Source of the DNA: a virus
Reading direction: 5' to 3' (one strand)
Virus record (IMG/VR): IMGVR_UViG_3300046517_000742
Coordinates: 1-34,969 of that record
Length of the DNA: 34,969 nt
Every line of letters begins with the position of its first letter. Position 1 is the first letter of the stretch. Shown in pieces: positions 15,688 to 23,970 of the stretch. The notes beneath the pieces were generated by a model that saw only the letters and a program-made list of their open reading frames with translations, searched no databases and had not been told where the DNA came from. The position numbers were made by a program, and so were the translations under genes.

Positions 15688-16107
15688 ATGGGTCAAAAAT
15701 TTGCAGCATACGATTCGACTGGCTCGATTATCGGGTTTTACGACAGCATCGACAGCCCGGCGCCGCAGGGAGCGCAGGTTATCGACATCACCGACGCACA
15801 GTGGAAAACATGCATTAGCAACCAAGGTTGGACGGTGATCAACGGCGCGCTCGTTGCGCCTGTGCAACCCACAGCGGCCCAGATCGCTGCGCAGCAGGCC
15901 GCCACCGCGTGGTCGTCCTACCAGGTCAGCGCCAAGGCCGCCCTAGACGCCTCGGACATCACCGTCTTGAGGTGCTACGAGAATACGGTAACGACGCCGG
16001 CAGCGTGGTCGACCTATCGCAAGGCGCTGCGCTCGATCGTCAGCGCGGCCTCGGGCGACCCAACGCAGCCCCTCCCAGTCAGGCCGGCATATCCCACTGG
16101 GACGTAA
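15688..16107 (+). CDS. Tail fibre assembly-like protein
   Basis: A 139-residue protein behind a GGGGGAATC ribosome site. The N-terminus (FAAYDSTGSIIGFYDSIDSPAPQGAQVIDITDAQW) is typical of fibre-associated small proteins in which a short strand domain precedes ISNQGWTVINGALVAP. The C-terminal half is helical and Ala-rich with YENTVTTPAAWSTYRKALRSIV, as in tail fibre assembly chaperones. It follows the fibre gene as expected. Confidence 0.65.
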   Translation: MGQKFAAYDSTGSIIGFYDSIDSPAPQGAQVIDITDAQWKTCISNQGWTVINGALVAPVQPTAAQIAAQQAATAWSSYQVSAKAALDASDITVLRCYENTVTTPAAWSTYRKALRSIVSAASGDPTQPLPVRPAYPTGT

Positions 16108-16170
16108 CGACTGCGAGCGAATCAGGATCACACCAAGCCGCCTCGCGCGGCCCTAGCATCCGGAGCAACA

Positions 16171-16212
16171 ATGCACCTCAAAGCGTTCCTCGCCGCTTTC
16201 CTGTTTTCCTGA
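16171..16212 (+). CDS. Possible 13-residue leader peptide
   Basis: A 13-codon frame, MHLKAFLAAFLFS, has a well-placed CGGAG 5 nt upstream and ends 25 nt before a terminator that precedes the tailspike gene. It is hydrophobic. It could be a leader/attenuator peptide or a chance frame. There is no homology evidence. Confidence 0.3.
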   Translation: MHLKAFLAAFLFS

Positions 16213-16237
16213 AACTGTTTTCCAGCATTCCAACCAG

Positions 16238-16258
16238 GCCACCTTCGGGTGGCTTTTT
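16238..16258 (+). terminator. Intrinsic terminator with TTCG loop
   Basis: Perfect stem GCCACC / GGTGGC with the very stable TTCG tetraloop, followed by TTTTT. Confidence 0.9.
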
Positions 16259-16284
16259 GCTTTATAGCGCACGGATATCAAACA

Positions 16285-18708
16285 ATGAGCGGTCCTTTTA
16301 CTCCCGGTCAGGTTCTTACGGCTGCACAGTTGAATGCCGCCATTCCCACAAGCATCGCAACGGCGACTTCCCCCGATGCGGGAGCGCTGACGGGCGCTGA
16401 GGAAATCACCACAAGTCGTGGCACGGGTGTTCTGCAGACAGCGTTGACGACGATCGCGCAGTGGGTGATCCAGACGTATCAGGGATTCACGCAGGGTGTA
16501 ACGGGCGCTGTTGCGCGGACGGTGAGCGAAAAACTTGCCGATTCAGTCAGTGTGGAAGACTTCGGCCTTGTTGGGGATGGCTCAGATGAGACCGCAAAGC
16601 TGACCACGGCCATTACCTACGCTGCAACGAACAAGCTTCCTTTGTACTGGCCTGCCGGAAAAACCTACAGTTTCACCAATATCAACGTTCTGGTCGGCGG
16701 CGGCCTGTTCAACTGGTTGGGGAGTTGCAACCTCAAGCAACTTTCTGCACGGAACCCGGCACTTCCTGCCGTGGAAATAGGCGGCGAGGTCATTGCCGAT
16801 GGCATGGCCGTCGCATCGACTCCGACATCTCAAAGCAGTATCGTGACGTTGAGCAGCGCGGCGCAGGTTCAGCCAGGCTATCTTCTCAGGCTGATGACCA
16901 ATCGGCTGGCCTATGGTGATCACCGGTTCGACCCGAACAACTGTTTCGGCCAACTGGTAAAAGTCCAGTCAGTGTCGGGCAACATAGTTCAGCTTCTTGA
17001 TACGCTCGTATTTCCGTTTCCCGTTGCGTCGATCACGACTGGCACCGCACAGGGCGGCACGAGCGGTACGATCACGCTCGCGGCTGGCGACGCGTCCACG
17101 GAAAACCAACTCAAGAATTACCTGCTGACCATCACGGCGGGCACAGGCGCAGGGCAATCGCGCTACATCAACACGTACAACGCAACGACGAAAGTTGCAG
17201 ACATCGGCACGACCTATACGGGTTTCCCGCAGGCGCCGTGGTCGGTCATCCCCGATAGCACGTCGGTCTACTCCGTATCGTCGACGGTCACCGCGCGGAT
17301 TATCCAGCCGGCGCATGTCAAGAGTCTCGCCAATATGGTTCTCGTTGGCTATCGTCAACCATCTGTTGTCAATTACGGTCTGCAGGTGGCATTCTGTGAC
17401 GGGGCACTCGTCCAGGGATGCGACATCTCGGAATGCAGCCAGATGTCGTTGTACACGTATCAGAGCTACAGAACGAAGGTGATCGGCAACCGGTTCAAGG
17501 GGGCAAACTTCGCGACCTCAGGCGGCGGCGGCGACGGGTTCGGACATGTCTCTCTTGGCGAATATGCCTGCGTGGTGATGGGCAATACGGCGGAGAACTG
17601 CCAGCACGGGTTCGAGAGCGTGAATGCCACGATGTACCTGACCCGCATCGGCAATACCGTTACGGGCGGCGGCCTCTCGTACGATATGGTGACACCGATG
17701 TGGCCAGCCAACGTCAATTTCTTGACCTCTGGATTGTCGAGCCATAGTGCTTCGTTTGGCGTGACTGATGTGGGCAATACGACCTGCGACGTGTACGACA
17801 ACAAGCAACGCGGTATGTGGCAGACATTCAGCGGAAACACAATGCGCGGGCGCATGGCCTACTGCGTCCAGCCGTCGTATTGTACGGGCGCGACCTATGT
17901 CGGCAACGTGTACGACGACGGCATGACCAACCAGCCGACTACAGGGCTGAATGGCGACGTGAACGGGAACGACGGTTTCCCGATCGTGACTGATTTCACG
18001 AATCGACCCACTGCGTTCATGAACATCCGTTACAACACGATGGTTCAGGACGCGACAGTCATCGCAAAGGGGAATGTCGTCAAGTGCGTCAATACCAGTT
18101 TCGCATTTATCACTGACTGTGCAGCAAATGCGAGCAACGATTCCCCGCTGAATCTGTCGCTCACAGTTACTGATAACGACACGTCTATCATCACATCGGG
18201 TTCCAGTGTTCTCGGCGTAGTGAAAGATGACGGAACGGGCGCGCCGAACCTGCTGAATTTCACTGCCTATCACAACATCCTGCATGTGGGAGGGGCGTCG
18301 CTGGGCTCGGTGAAGGCCGACAACATGAACAAGTATCCGTTCCTCGCGGATATGACTATCACGGTGCCGATGACGTTTCAGACCGGCGTGAACCAGTGGC
18401 TCTGTGTATTGCAGGCCAACACAATAACTGGCCTCCCGATAGCAGAAGGTCAGAACACGTTCAAGCTGACTATCTTCGAGAAAGATTCGGCAGTGCCGAA
18501 TTACTTTTCGGGGATCGTTCAGCGGGGCAATACGACCCCGATTGCCACCTTCAGCAACTCGGGAGTGTCGTTCAGCACCGGATCGCCGACCGGCACCGGC
18601 GGCACTGCCGGGAATCTGAACTTCTTCGTTCGAACCGATGCGATGTATCTGAACAATCAGACGTCCAGCACGGGTAATTTTGTCGTTCTGATCGAAGGTA
18701 TTCTCTAA
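16285..18708 (+). CDS. Tailspike with pectate-lyase-type beta-helix
   Basis: An 807-residue protein starting at ATG 16285; in-frame codons further upstream lie within the terminator. The first 85 residues form a virion-attachment region (MSGPFTPGQVLTAAQLNAAIPT). The segment VSVEDFGLVGDGSDETAKLTTAITYA is the signature at the start of the parallel beta-helix of pectate-lyase-like tailspikes, followed by LPLYWPAGKTYSF. Repeating strand sequences continue to about residue 560, followed by a C-terminal beta-sandwich. Such spikes bind and often cleave capsule or O-antigen polysaccharide. Active-site acids cannot be identified by eye, so depolymerase activity is likely but unproved. Confidence 0.85.
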   Translation: MSGPFTPGQVLTAAQLNAAIPTSIATATSPDAGALTGAEEITTSRGTGVLQTALTTIAQWVIQTYQGFTQGVTGAVARTVSEKLADSVSVEDFGLVGDGSDETAKLTTAITYAATNKLPLYWPAGKTYSFTNINVLVGGGLFNWLGSCNLKQLSARNPALPAVEIGGEVIADGMAVASTPTSQSSIVTLSSAAQVQPGYLLRLMTNRLAYGDHRFDPNNCFGQLVKVQSVSGNIVQLLDTLVFPFPVASITTGTAQGGTSGTITLAAGDASTENQLKNYLLTITAGTGAGQSRYINTYNATTKVADIGTTYTGFPQAPWSVIPDSTSVYSVSSTVTARIIQPAHVKSLANMVLVGYRQPSVVNYGLQVAFCDGALVQGCDISECSQMSLYTYQSYRTKVIGNRFKGANFATSGGGGDGFGHVSLGEYACVVMGNTAENCQHGFESVNATMYLTRIGNTVTGGGLSYDMVTPMWPANVNFLTSGLSSHSASFGVTDVGNTTCDVYDNKQRGMWQTFSGNTMRGRMAYCVQPSYCTGATYVGNVYDDGMTNQPTTGLNGDVNGNDGFPIVTDFTNRPTAFMNIRYNTMVQDATVIAKGNVVKCVNTSFAFITDCAANASNDSPLNLSLTVTDNDTSIITSGSSVLGVVKDDGTGAPNLLNFTAYHNILHVGGASLGSVKADNMNKYPFLADMTITVPMTFQTGVNQWLCVLQANTITGLPIAEGQNTFKLTIFEKDSAVPNYFSGIVQRGNTTPIATFSNSGVSFSTGSPTGTGGTAGNLNFFVRTDAMYLNNQTSSTGNFVVLIEGIL

Positions 18709-18817
18709 AAGAGGATCGGACGGCGGTGTCGTGTGCTTGTTCGCATCTCCAATTGCCCCGCCCTCCCGCATACACGCGACACCCGCAAGAACAGCCGCCC
18801 CGCGGCATCCCATCCCG

Positions 18818-18839
18818 AGCCCGCCCCGCGCGGGCTTTT
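18818..18839 (+). terminator. Intrinsic terminator after tailspike
   Basis: Stem AGCCCGC (18818-18824) / GCGGGCT (18830-18836), loop CCCGC, then TTTT. It has the same stem as the terminator at 1421-1445. Confidence 0.8.
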
Positions 18840-18858
18840 GCATTTCTTGACCACATAA

Positions 18859-18882
18859 GCCGCCATCGAGCGGCATTTTTTT
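18859..18882 (+). terminator. Second terminator before lysis genes
   Basis: Stem GCCGC / GCGGC with loop CATCGA, followed by A and seven T. Together with the previous hairpin it separates tailspike from lysis transcription. Confidence 0.75.
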
Positions 18883-18896
18883 CAACCGGGGCATCC

Positions 18897-19115
18897 ATGA
18901 CCATCGGCGACCAAGCCGCAGAACTCGCGCGCAGCGACATTGTTGCTAGCGCCGCGAAGGCGCTTCCTCCTGTCTCAGTGGCGAGCGCGACGCTGCTTGG
19001 CATTCCGTTAGCGGACTGGGTTCTTATCCTGACGGCGGTCTACACGCTGCTTCAGATCATCGTCTTTGTCCGCGACAAGTTCTGGCGCCAACGCAGGAAG
19101 CATAAGAAGGAGTGA
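18897..19115 (+). CDS. Holin (small membrane protein)
   Basis: A 72-residue protein starting at ATG 18897 behind GGGG. It has an amphipathic N-terminus, a moderately hydrophobic stretch (VSVASATLLGIPL) and one clear membrane segment (WVLILTAVYTLLQIIVFV), followed by a strongly basic tail (RDKFWRQRRKHKKE). The size, charged C-terminus and position 3 nt before the endolysin fit a phage holin that releases the cytoplasmic lysozyme. Confidence 0.8.
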   Translation: MTIGDQAAELARSDIVASAAKALPPVSVASATLLGIPLADWVLILTAVYTLLQIIVFVRDKFWRQRRKHKKE

Positions 19116-19118
19116 AGC

Positions 19119-19586
19119 ATGGATCTCGCCCTGCTCGAAGCTGAACTTCGCCGCGATGAAGGCGTGCGCTACTGGCCGTACAAAGATACCGCCAAACCGC
19201 CTCGCGACACGGTGGGGGTCGGTCGGAACCTGCAAGCCAAACCGCTCCCTGCCAACTGGGCCTACCCGCTCACGCCGGCACAGGTCACGCAACTGCTCGA
19301 GCAGGACATCGCAGACACGCTCGCTAATCTCGATCGCAACCTTCCCTGGTGGCGACAGATGGACGACGTTCGCATGCGCGTTTTGGCGAACATGGCGTTC
19401 AACCTAGGCATCGGGAAGCTACTCGGCTTCAAGAACACGCTTGCAGCTATGCAGCGCGGATCGTATGCCGTGGCGGCGGCCGGGATGAAGGCAAGCGACT
19501 GGTACGACCAAGTTGGTGCGCGAGCTGCGCGCCTTTGTCAGGCGATGGAGACCGGCGAAATGCCGGTTGCGGCTGACGTCGCTTAA
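19119..19586 (+). CDS. Endolysin, GH24 lysozyme (T4/P22 type)
   Basis: A 155-residue muramidase that cleaves the peptidoglycan beta-1,4 bond between N-acetylmuramic acid and N-acetylglucosamine. The catalytic arrangement is visible: E14 in RRDEGVRYWPYKD, D23 nine residues later (as E11/D20 in T4 lysozyme) and T31 in PRDTVGVGRNL. The helical domain with MRVLANMAFNLGIGKLLGFKNTL follows. It has no signal peptide, so export depends on the holin directly upstream. Length is normal for the family. Confidence 0.92.
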   Translation: MDLALLEAELRRDEGVRYWPYKDTAKPPRDTVGVGRNLQAKPLPANWAYPLTPAQVTQLLEQDIADTLANLDRNLPWWRQMDDVRMRVLANMAFNLGIGKLLGFKNTLAAMQRGSYAVAAAGMKASDWYDQVGARAARLCQAMETGEMPVAADVA

Positions 19587-19637
19587 ATCTGCCAGACAAA
19601 TATTCGGCAAATATCTGCCACACAAATAAACATTCCT

Positions 19638-19660
19638 GCCCGCCGCGAGCGGGCTTTTTT
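19638..19660 (+). terminator. Intrinsic terminator after endolysin
   Basis: Stem GCCCGC (19638-19643) / GCGGGC (19649-19654), loop CGCGA, then TTTTTT. A direct repeat of CTGCCA(C/G)ACAAATA occurs just upstream (about 19590-19628). Confidence 0.85.
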
Positions 19661-19666
19661 ACGCCT

Positions 19667-20098
19667 ATGAAAATCGCACACGAACATGAGCAGAAGCAAA
19701 CGCTGACGTTCTCGATCTTCTATCCAGACCACCCGCCCCGCACTGAGTCAGCCCTGTTCCGCAAGACAAAGCATCACCTTGTGGCCGTGCTAGATACGCC
19801 GTGCTGGGTTTGCGGAACGAAGGAAAAGCGCGAGGTCCACCACTGGCATGCCGAATGGGCGGACAGCGATGGTATCGACTGGGACAAGATGCGCACGCTG
19901 CATCCTGACTTCGATTGGTCAACCTTCAAGGAGCCGTCCGACTTCATCGACAGCGAATACAACATGCGGATTCTCTGTGAAAAGCATCACCGCGGAGTAG
20001 GGCATGGAATCCACATGATTCCGCTACCCGTTTGGGAAATGCAACGCATCAAGCGTGACGATTTTATTTTCAGCGAAGACGAACAGGAGCAAGCATGA
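19667..20098 (+). CDS. HNH-fold protein in the lysis cassette
   Basis: A 143-residue protein with a zinc/HNH pattern: C46-x2-C49, H58-H59-x-H61, N99 and C104-x2-H107-H108. This is consistent with a treble-clef HNH nuclease (His and Asn in place, two Cys-x2-Cys/His half-sites). It is acidic at the C-terminus. There is no clear SD, and the gene starts just after the endolysin terminator. Its stop overlaps the start of the next membrane-protein gene (ATGA). HNH proteins here may be mobile nucleases or packaging-linked cofactors. The lysis location is not informative about function. Confidence 0.7.
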   Translation: MKIAHEHEQKQTLTFSIFYPDHPPRTESALFRKTKHHLVAVLDTPCWVCGTKEKREVHHWHAEWADSDGIDWDKMRTLHPDFDWSTFKEPSDFIDSEYNMRILCEKHHRGVGHGIHMIPLPVWEMQRIKRDDFIFSEDEQEQA

Positions 20099-20298
20099 AC
20101 AAGGCAATCATCAGCGGCGGCCTGACGGTATCGGCCGCCGAACTCGTTCCAACGGTTGAATGGGCGCTCAGCGGTTTCCGTGGCCCCGTGCCGGCCAATC
20201 TGTCGGCGCTCATCGCTGGCGCAATCGTTATGTCGCTTCACGCTGGCTACAACTGGCTCGCGGCCCGCTCTGCTGCGAAGTCCGCTCCGGCTGCATGA
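20095..20298 (+). CDS. Small membrane protein, possible second holin or antiholin
   Basis: A 67-residue protein with two moderately hydrophobic stretches (GGLTVSAAELVPTVEWAL and LSALIAGAIVMSLHAGYNWLAA), the second a good membrane segment. It is coupled on both sides by ATGA overlaps: to the HNH gene before and to a lipoprotein gene after. Context suggests a holin-like or antiholin role, but the sequence alone does not decide. Confidence 0.55.
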   Translation: MNKAIISGGLTVSAAELVPTVEWALSGFRGPVPANLSALIAGAIVMSLHAGYNWLAARSAAKSAPAA

Positions 20299-20483
20299 TC
20301 CGCATCGCCCTTTGTCTGTTGCTCGGCGGCTGCGTCCAGGTGCTTCCCGCGGTCGATCAAAGCATGAGTGTCGGCTGTTGCATTGCCCTTATCGAACTGA
20401 GCAAGACCACGAACGGCAGCATCGAAGTCCAGAAGTCTCCGACTACTTGGTCCGTCTCGGCCAAGGTCCATCGCAAGTTCTAA
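20295..20483 (+). CDS. Small lipoprotein, Rz1-like candidate
   Basis: A 62-residue protein starting at ATG 20295 within the previous stop (ATGA). The N-terminus MIRIALCLLLGGC is a lipoprotein signal with lipobox LLGGC and lipidation at C13. The mature part is about 50 residues. Short lipoproteins here are often outer-membrane spanin subunits (Rz1), but it lacks the usual high proline content and no Rz-like partner is recognised. A different lysis or envelope role remains possible. Confidence 0.6.
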   Translation: MIRIALCLLLGGCVQVLPAVDQSMSVGCCIALIELSKTTNGSIEVQKSPTTWSVSAKVHRKF

Positions 20484-20505
20484 CCCTCTCCCTGAAACAC
20501 TCACC

Positions 20506-20973
20506 ATGAAGAAATTCGCCATAGTCCTGGCGGGCGTTGTTGCGCTCGCTCTCGTTGGCTGTGCTGGCGCACCGATCCAACTCAAGCCGATCTCACTCCC
20601 GATCATCCCGCCGGCGCAACTCGCCTCGCAGTTCTGCCCGATCGTGAAAGCGGATCTGGCCGTGCTGTCGACCTCGCCGCTGCTCTCGCAAGCGCAGAAA
20701 GACCAACTCAACTCGGTCGCGCCGATCAACGATGCGGTGTGCTCGGCTGCGGCAACGATTCAGTTGCAAGACTTGCAGGCCTTCAACGCCACGCTGTTTC
20801 CGGCAGTGACTGCTATCGTCGCGGCTGTTCCTGCAATTCCGAATCAGCCGGCGATTCTGCTCGCGCTTCAGTTGGCGCAGCCGATCGTGAATCAGGTTGT
20901 GACTGATGCGATTGCGGCGTCTAAGGCTTCGGCCCCTGTTGCCGCCTCTGCACCGGTTGCGGCGAGTCAGTAA
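20506..20973 (+). CDS. Lipoprotein of unknown function, lysis region
   Basis: A 155-residue protein with a signal peptide MKKFAIVLAGVVALALVGC and lipobox LVGC (C19). The mature part begins with a Pro-rich linker (PIQLKPISLPIIPPAQ), continues as Ala/Gln/Leu-rich helix and ends in an Ala/Pro/Ser repeat (APVAASAPVAAS). Two further Cys are present (FCPI and VCSA), possibly a disulfide. Location between the small lipoprotein and the lipase suggests an outer-membrane or spanin-like lysis function, but no family is recognised. Confidence 0.65.
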   Translation: MKKFAIVLAGVVALALVGCAGAPIQLKPISLPIIPPAQLASQFCPIVKADLAVLSTSPLLSQAQKDQLNSVAPINDAVCSAAATIQLQDLQAFNATLFPAVTAIVAAVPAIPNQPAILLALQLAQPIVNQVVTDAIAASKASAPVAASAPVAASQ

Positions 20974-21570
20974 ATGACCCCCCGCGACTTTGCCATCTTG
21001 GCTCAAGAGGCATATGACGCGGCTCCGGACATCGGAAAGGCAGATAGCGCTTCTCGCGCGATCGTTCGGCAGACTGCAGCCGGGTTGTGCATTGCCTTTC
21101 CGGGCACGGACAACGCGGATTGCTGGAGTGCTGACTTCGACGTTGTGCCGGTATCGGTTCCTGGCGCTGGAGAGGTGCACCGCGGGTTTCTGGAGGCGTG
21201 GCGCGCTATCTCGGTGCCGGTGCTTGCTGCCATCAAGGGGCGGCCCGTAACGCTGGTCGGCCATTCACTCGGAGCAGCGATTGCCCTGATGGCCGCAGTC
21301 GACATGACAATCTCAGGGAATCCGCCTGCCGCGGTGTTCGCCTTCGAGCCCCCGCGCCTGAGCCCTGATCTCGGCGTCCGTACGCTACTCGCCAAGGTGC
21401 CGGTGCATCTGTACAAGAACGGAAACGACTTGGTCGCCGACCTTCCGCCCGGCTGGCATCATGCCGCGCTGCTGACGCACATCGGCAAGCCGGCACTTCC
21501 GTTCCCGAATATCCGGGATCATGCTATCGGGAATGTCATCAATGCACTCGGATCGGGCGTACCAACCTAA
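20974..21570 (+). CDS. Class 3 lipase / alpha-beta hydrolase
   Basis: A 198-residue protein starting immediately after the lipoprotein stop. It is a lipase_3-type alpha/beta hydrolase: FPGTDNADCW near residues 42-51 (oxyanion loop), the nucleophile elbow GHSLG with S98, an Asp in NGNDLVAD (D152 or D156) and H183 in RDHAIGNVI complete a plausible Ser-Asp-His triad. There is no signal peptide. Substrate unknown. As the last gene of the lysis cassette it may hydrolyse outer-membrane lipid during lysis; similar lipases occur in other Burkholderiales phages. Confidence 0.85.
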   Translation: MTPRDFAILAQEAYDAAPDIGKADSASRAIVRQTAAGLCIAFPGTDNADCWSADFDVVPVSVPGAGEVHRGFLEAWRAISVPVLAAIKGRPVTLVGHSLGAAIALMAAVDMTISGNPPAAVFAFEPPRLSPDLGVRTLLAKVPVHLYKNGNDLVADLPPGWHHAALLTHIGKPALPFPNIRDHAIGNVINALGSGVPT

Positions 21571-21763
21571 CTCACTCGTAATCCCGCCCGTAGCGCGATA
21601 GGCTTTAACAAGCCACCGGTTGTAAACCGCTACAACAGCCTTGCCGCTGTATCCCGTCCGGGCTTCGGTCCGGGCGGCATCAGCCTGGCCGATCACAGCA
21701 TCGACGTGGTCGTGTCACGACTGGAAGCGTTGGCGGCGGTGCCAGTCATGCCGGCTGCGTAGA
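21571..21763 (+). pseudogene. Startless coding remnant after the lipase
   Basis: In frame with the lipase but after its stop, an open frame of about 63 codons has no start codon and ends at TAG 21761-21763. It carries FNKPPVVNRYNSLAAVSRPG, then GGISLADHSIDVVVSRLEAL. Codon use looks like a real protein C-terminus, perhaps a tail protein. It contains the left copy of a 20-bp repeat. It is probably the 3' end of a gene truncated when the glycosyltransferase cassette was acquired. Confidence 0.45.
21619..21638 (+). repeat. 20-bp direct repeat, left copy
   Basis: GTTGTAAACCGCTACAACAG matches the right copy at 24163-24182 in 19 of 20 positions, same orientation. This copy also forms a small hairpin (GTTGTA / TACAAC). 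The pair brackets the glycosyltransferase gene. Confidence 0.65.
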
Positions 21764-21775
21764 CCTTCCGTTCTA

Positions 21776-23881
21776 TCAGGCCGGGAGTGCGGCGATCGAT
21801 TCCTGCGATGCCCAAACAACGGAATCGAGTGTCCGCTGGTTCTCGACCAAGCCAATCAGCTTCGACTTTCTTTCCTCGTAATCAGGCATCAGATCGGAAG
21901 AAATTTTTTCCTTCACCAAATTCATAACGTGACGCGCAAAATCGTGCCACGCCTCAATCACATATTTCCCATTCGCATGCCCGGTCACGCTTTTGAAGGT
22001 GGATTCAAGAGCATCGAAAGCGCTTAAGCGGCGCTGATCGGAGATATGTGTGATCTGCGATTGAGACTGCTGTGGTTCAAATTTTCGATGAGTACAAACC
22101 ACCTCTTGACCATATCCAATATTGTTGGCGGCCAGAATGCTCTGCCAATGGAATGCAACATCGTTATTTACAGCAGTGCCACCGAAAAATATATCGGCTT
22201 CGTGCAGCAGCTCCGTCTTTATGACCCGATTCCATGGGTAATTGATTAGCGACGCCGCAATCGTCCGCACCTCGTTGTTGCTCTTGGCGTGCGCGAATTT
22301 ATCCCACAGCTTCTTGTCGGAGTGAAACAGATCCCGTTCCTCATTCTTCTCGTGGTATGAAATTTTGTACCTCATGAAGTACAGGTCGTTGTCGCGCTCC
22401 TTCGCGCGCAAGACTGCAGCGGCCAGTTGCTCGCCGTCAAAGAAATCGTCAGCGTCCAAGAAATACGTGTAAAGACCCGTGCTAAGAGGGATGACGGCAT
22501 TGCGTGCACGGCCGGCACCTTTGTTCTTCTGTTGGAAGAAGTGCAGATTTTCGTGTCTCTGCTCCAGTTCCAAACATATTTCTGCGGTCCGATCCTCGGA
22601 GCCATCATCCATCACGATGACGTTCGTTTTGATGCCGGGCACGTTGAGCGCGCAGTTGATAGCCTCTTCTACAAAGCTCTCACAATTGAACGCTGGGATG
22701 ATGACGGTTAGATCATAGTCCGGATATGCATCAAGGGACCTCTTGATCCATCCTCCGAAATTCTCTCGCAGAACCACTCCGGGCATTTTTGCCAGATTTC
22801 TCGAGACGACTTGGCCAAGCCGCTTGCTGATAATCGCCTTAACATCTTTGCGCTCTTGACGACTGGCAATCCACTGACTGCGTAAACTATAGTCGTAAAA
22901 CTCATCGACTATGACCTGATCTTCCGGGAGGTCGAGGGTGTTGCGCAGGAAGCGCGCGATCGTGTTCATGTGGCCACACATGGCAGCCAGTTTGAAATCG
23001 TTCGTTTCCATCGTCTGGCCTTCCCGCCCTTTACGGTGATAGGAGACGACTTCGTTGATCTTGACGAGCTTTCCCGTCGAGGCTACCGCGAACCAGTGAA
23101 ATGGAGCATCTTCAGTGAAGTAATCGCCTTCAGGAAAGGCGATCCTGTTCCGATCGATGAACTCGCGGCGATATAGGTTTCGCCATGGCACGGGCGAAAT
23201 TCGGACGACTTCAGGATGCGACCTACACGTGAAAATCTCGTTTGTCGGAAGCTTGTCGAACGCAAGTCTATCGTAGGCCTCAACCCGGTTTCGAGTGTCC
23301 TGAATAAACGTTTCAAAAGTGCCAATAACAATGTCTGCCTGATGGTGCTCGGCAACGTCTACCAACTTCGAGAAAGATGTTTGCGCTACCCAATCGTCGC
23401 TGTCGACGAAGACAATATAAGTGCCAGTCGCGGCTGCGATCCCGATATTTCGGGGGATGCCTCCGCCGCCGAGCGTATTCTTATCGAGATAGATCGGCCG
23501 GATTCGGCTATCAAGGTCGGCATGCAACGCGATGATTTCCTTGCTAGTGTCCGTCGATCCGTCGTCGATGAGGATCAACTCAAAATCCGCGAACGACTGA
23601 AAGCGAATGGATATAATGCAGGCTTCAAGATAGGCTGCCACATTGTAGACCGGCATAACAATCGACAGTGCCGGGCCACGACGAACGAGCTCTCTAGAAA
23701 TTTCGTTTGTAAGTCTCTTCTTGTCAGTAAGCTCTTTCTCGAGATGGCATTTGTTTGCCATTTCAATATTGAATTGCGCTTGACGGAATAACGGGCTGCT
23801 ATCGCTGATTTCCTCGTATTCGCTTATCGCGCGGTCGTACATTCCGAGCTTAAAAAAATTATTCCCCGATGCGATACTCAT
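21776..23881 (-). CDS. Two-domain GT2 glycosyltransferase (lysogenic conversion candidate)
   Basis: A 701-residue protein starting at ATG 23881 behind AGGAAG; an upstream in-frame ATG at 23908 adds nine residues and is less likely. An N-terminal TPR-like helix pair (NNFFKLGMYDRAISEYEEI) is followed by two GT-A fold family 2 domains. The first has LSIVMPVYN (72-80), DDGS (106-109) and DSDD (160-163). The second has LTVIIPAFN (391-399), DDGS (425-428) and DADD (476-479), the metal/UDP-sugar binding motifs. There are no membrane segments. Lower GC and more A/T-ending codons than its neighbours suggest recent transfer. It probably modifies host capsule or lipopolysaccharide and may block reinfection; the sugar is unknown. 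Confidence 0.88.
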   Translation of the reverse strand: MSIASGNNFFKLGMYDRAISEYEEISDSSPLFRQAQFNIEMANKCHLEKELTDKKRLTNEISRELVRRGPALSIVMPVYNVAAYLEACIISIRFQSFADFELILIDDGSTDTSKEIIALHADLDSRIRPIYLDKNTLGGGGIPRNIGIAAATGTYIVFVDSDDWVAQTSFSKLVDVAEHHQADIVIGTFETFIQDTRNRVEAYDRLAFDKLPTNEIFTCRSHPEVVRISPVPWRNLYRREFIDRNRIAFPEGDYFTEDAPFHWFAVASTGKLVKINEVVSYHRKGREGQTMETNDFKLAAMCGHMNTIARFLRNTLDLPEDQVIVDEFYDYSLRSQWIASRQERKDVKAIISKRLGQVVSRNLAKMPGVVLRENFGGWIKRSLDAYPDYDLTVIIPAFNCESFVEEAINCALNVPGIKTNVIVMDDGSEDRTAEICLELEQRHENLHFFQQKNKGAGRARNAVIPLSTGLYTYFLDADDFFDGEQLAAAVLRAKERDNDLYFMRYKISYHEKNEERDLFHSDKKLWDKFAHAKSNNEVRTIAASLINYPWNRVIKTELLHEADIFFGGTAVNNDVAFHWQSILAANNIGYGQEVVCTHRKFEPQQSQSQITHISDQRRLSAFDALESTFKSVTGHANGKYVIEAWHDFARHVMNLVKEKISSDLMPDYEERKSKLIGLVENQRTLDSVVWASQESIAALPA

Positions 23882-23970
23882 TTTACTTCCTGTTTTGTCA
23901 TCCCGCATAGGTCACCAAGACGCCCGAACTGCCTTCGTCACGTCTTCGTCACCTCCCCCGAAGTAGTTTC

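Noticed and set aside
17518-18894. A 458-codon open frame on the minus strand opposite the tailspike
   Set aside because: Low plausibility composition, crosses the terminators at 18818 and 18859, no domain; the tailspike on the plus strand is clearly real.
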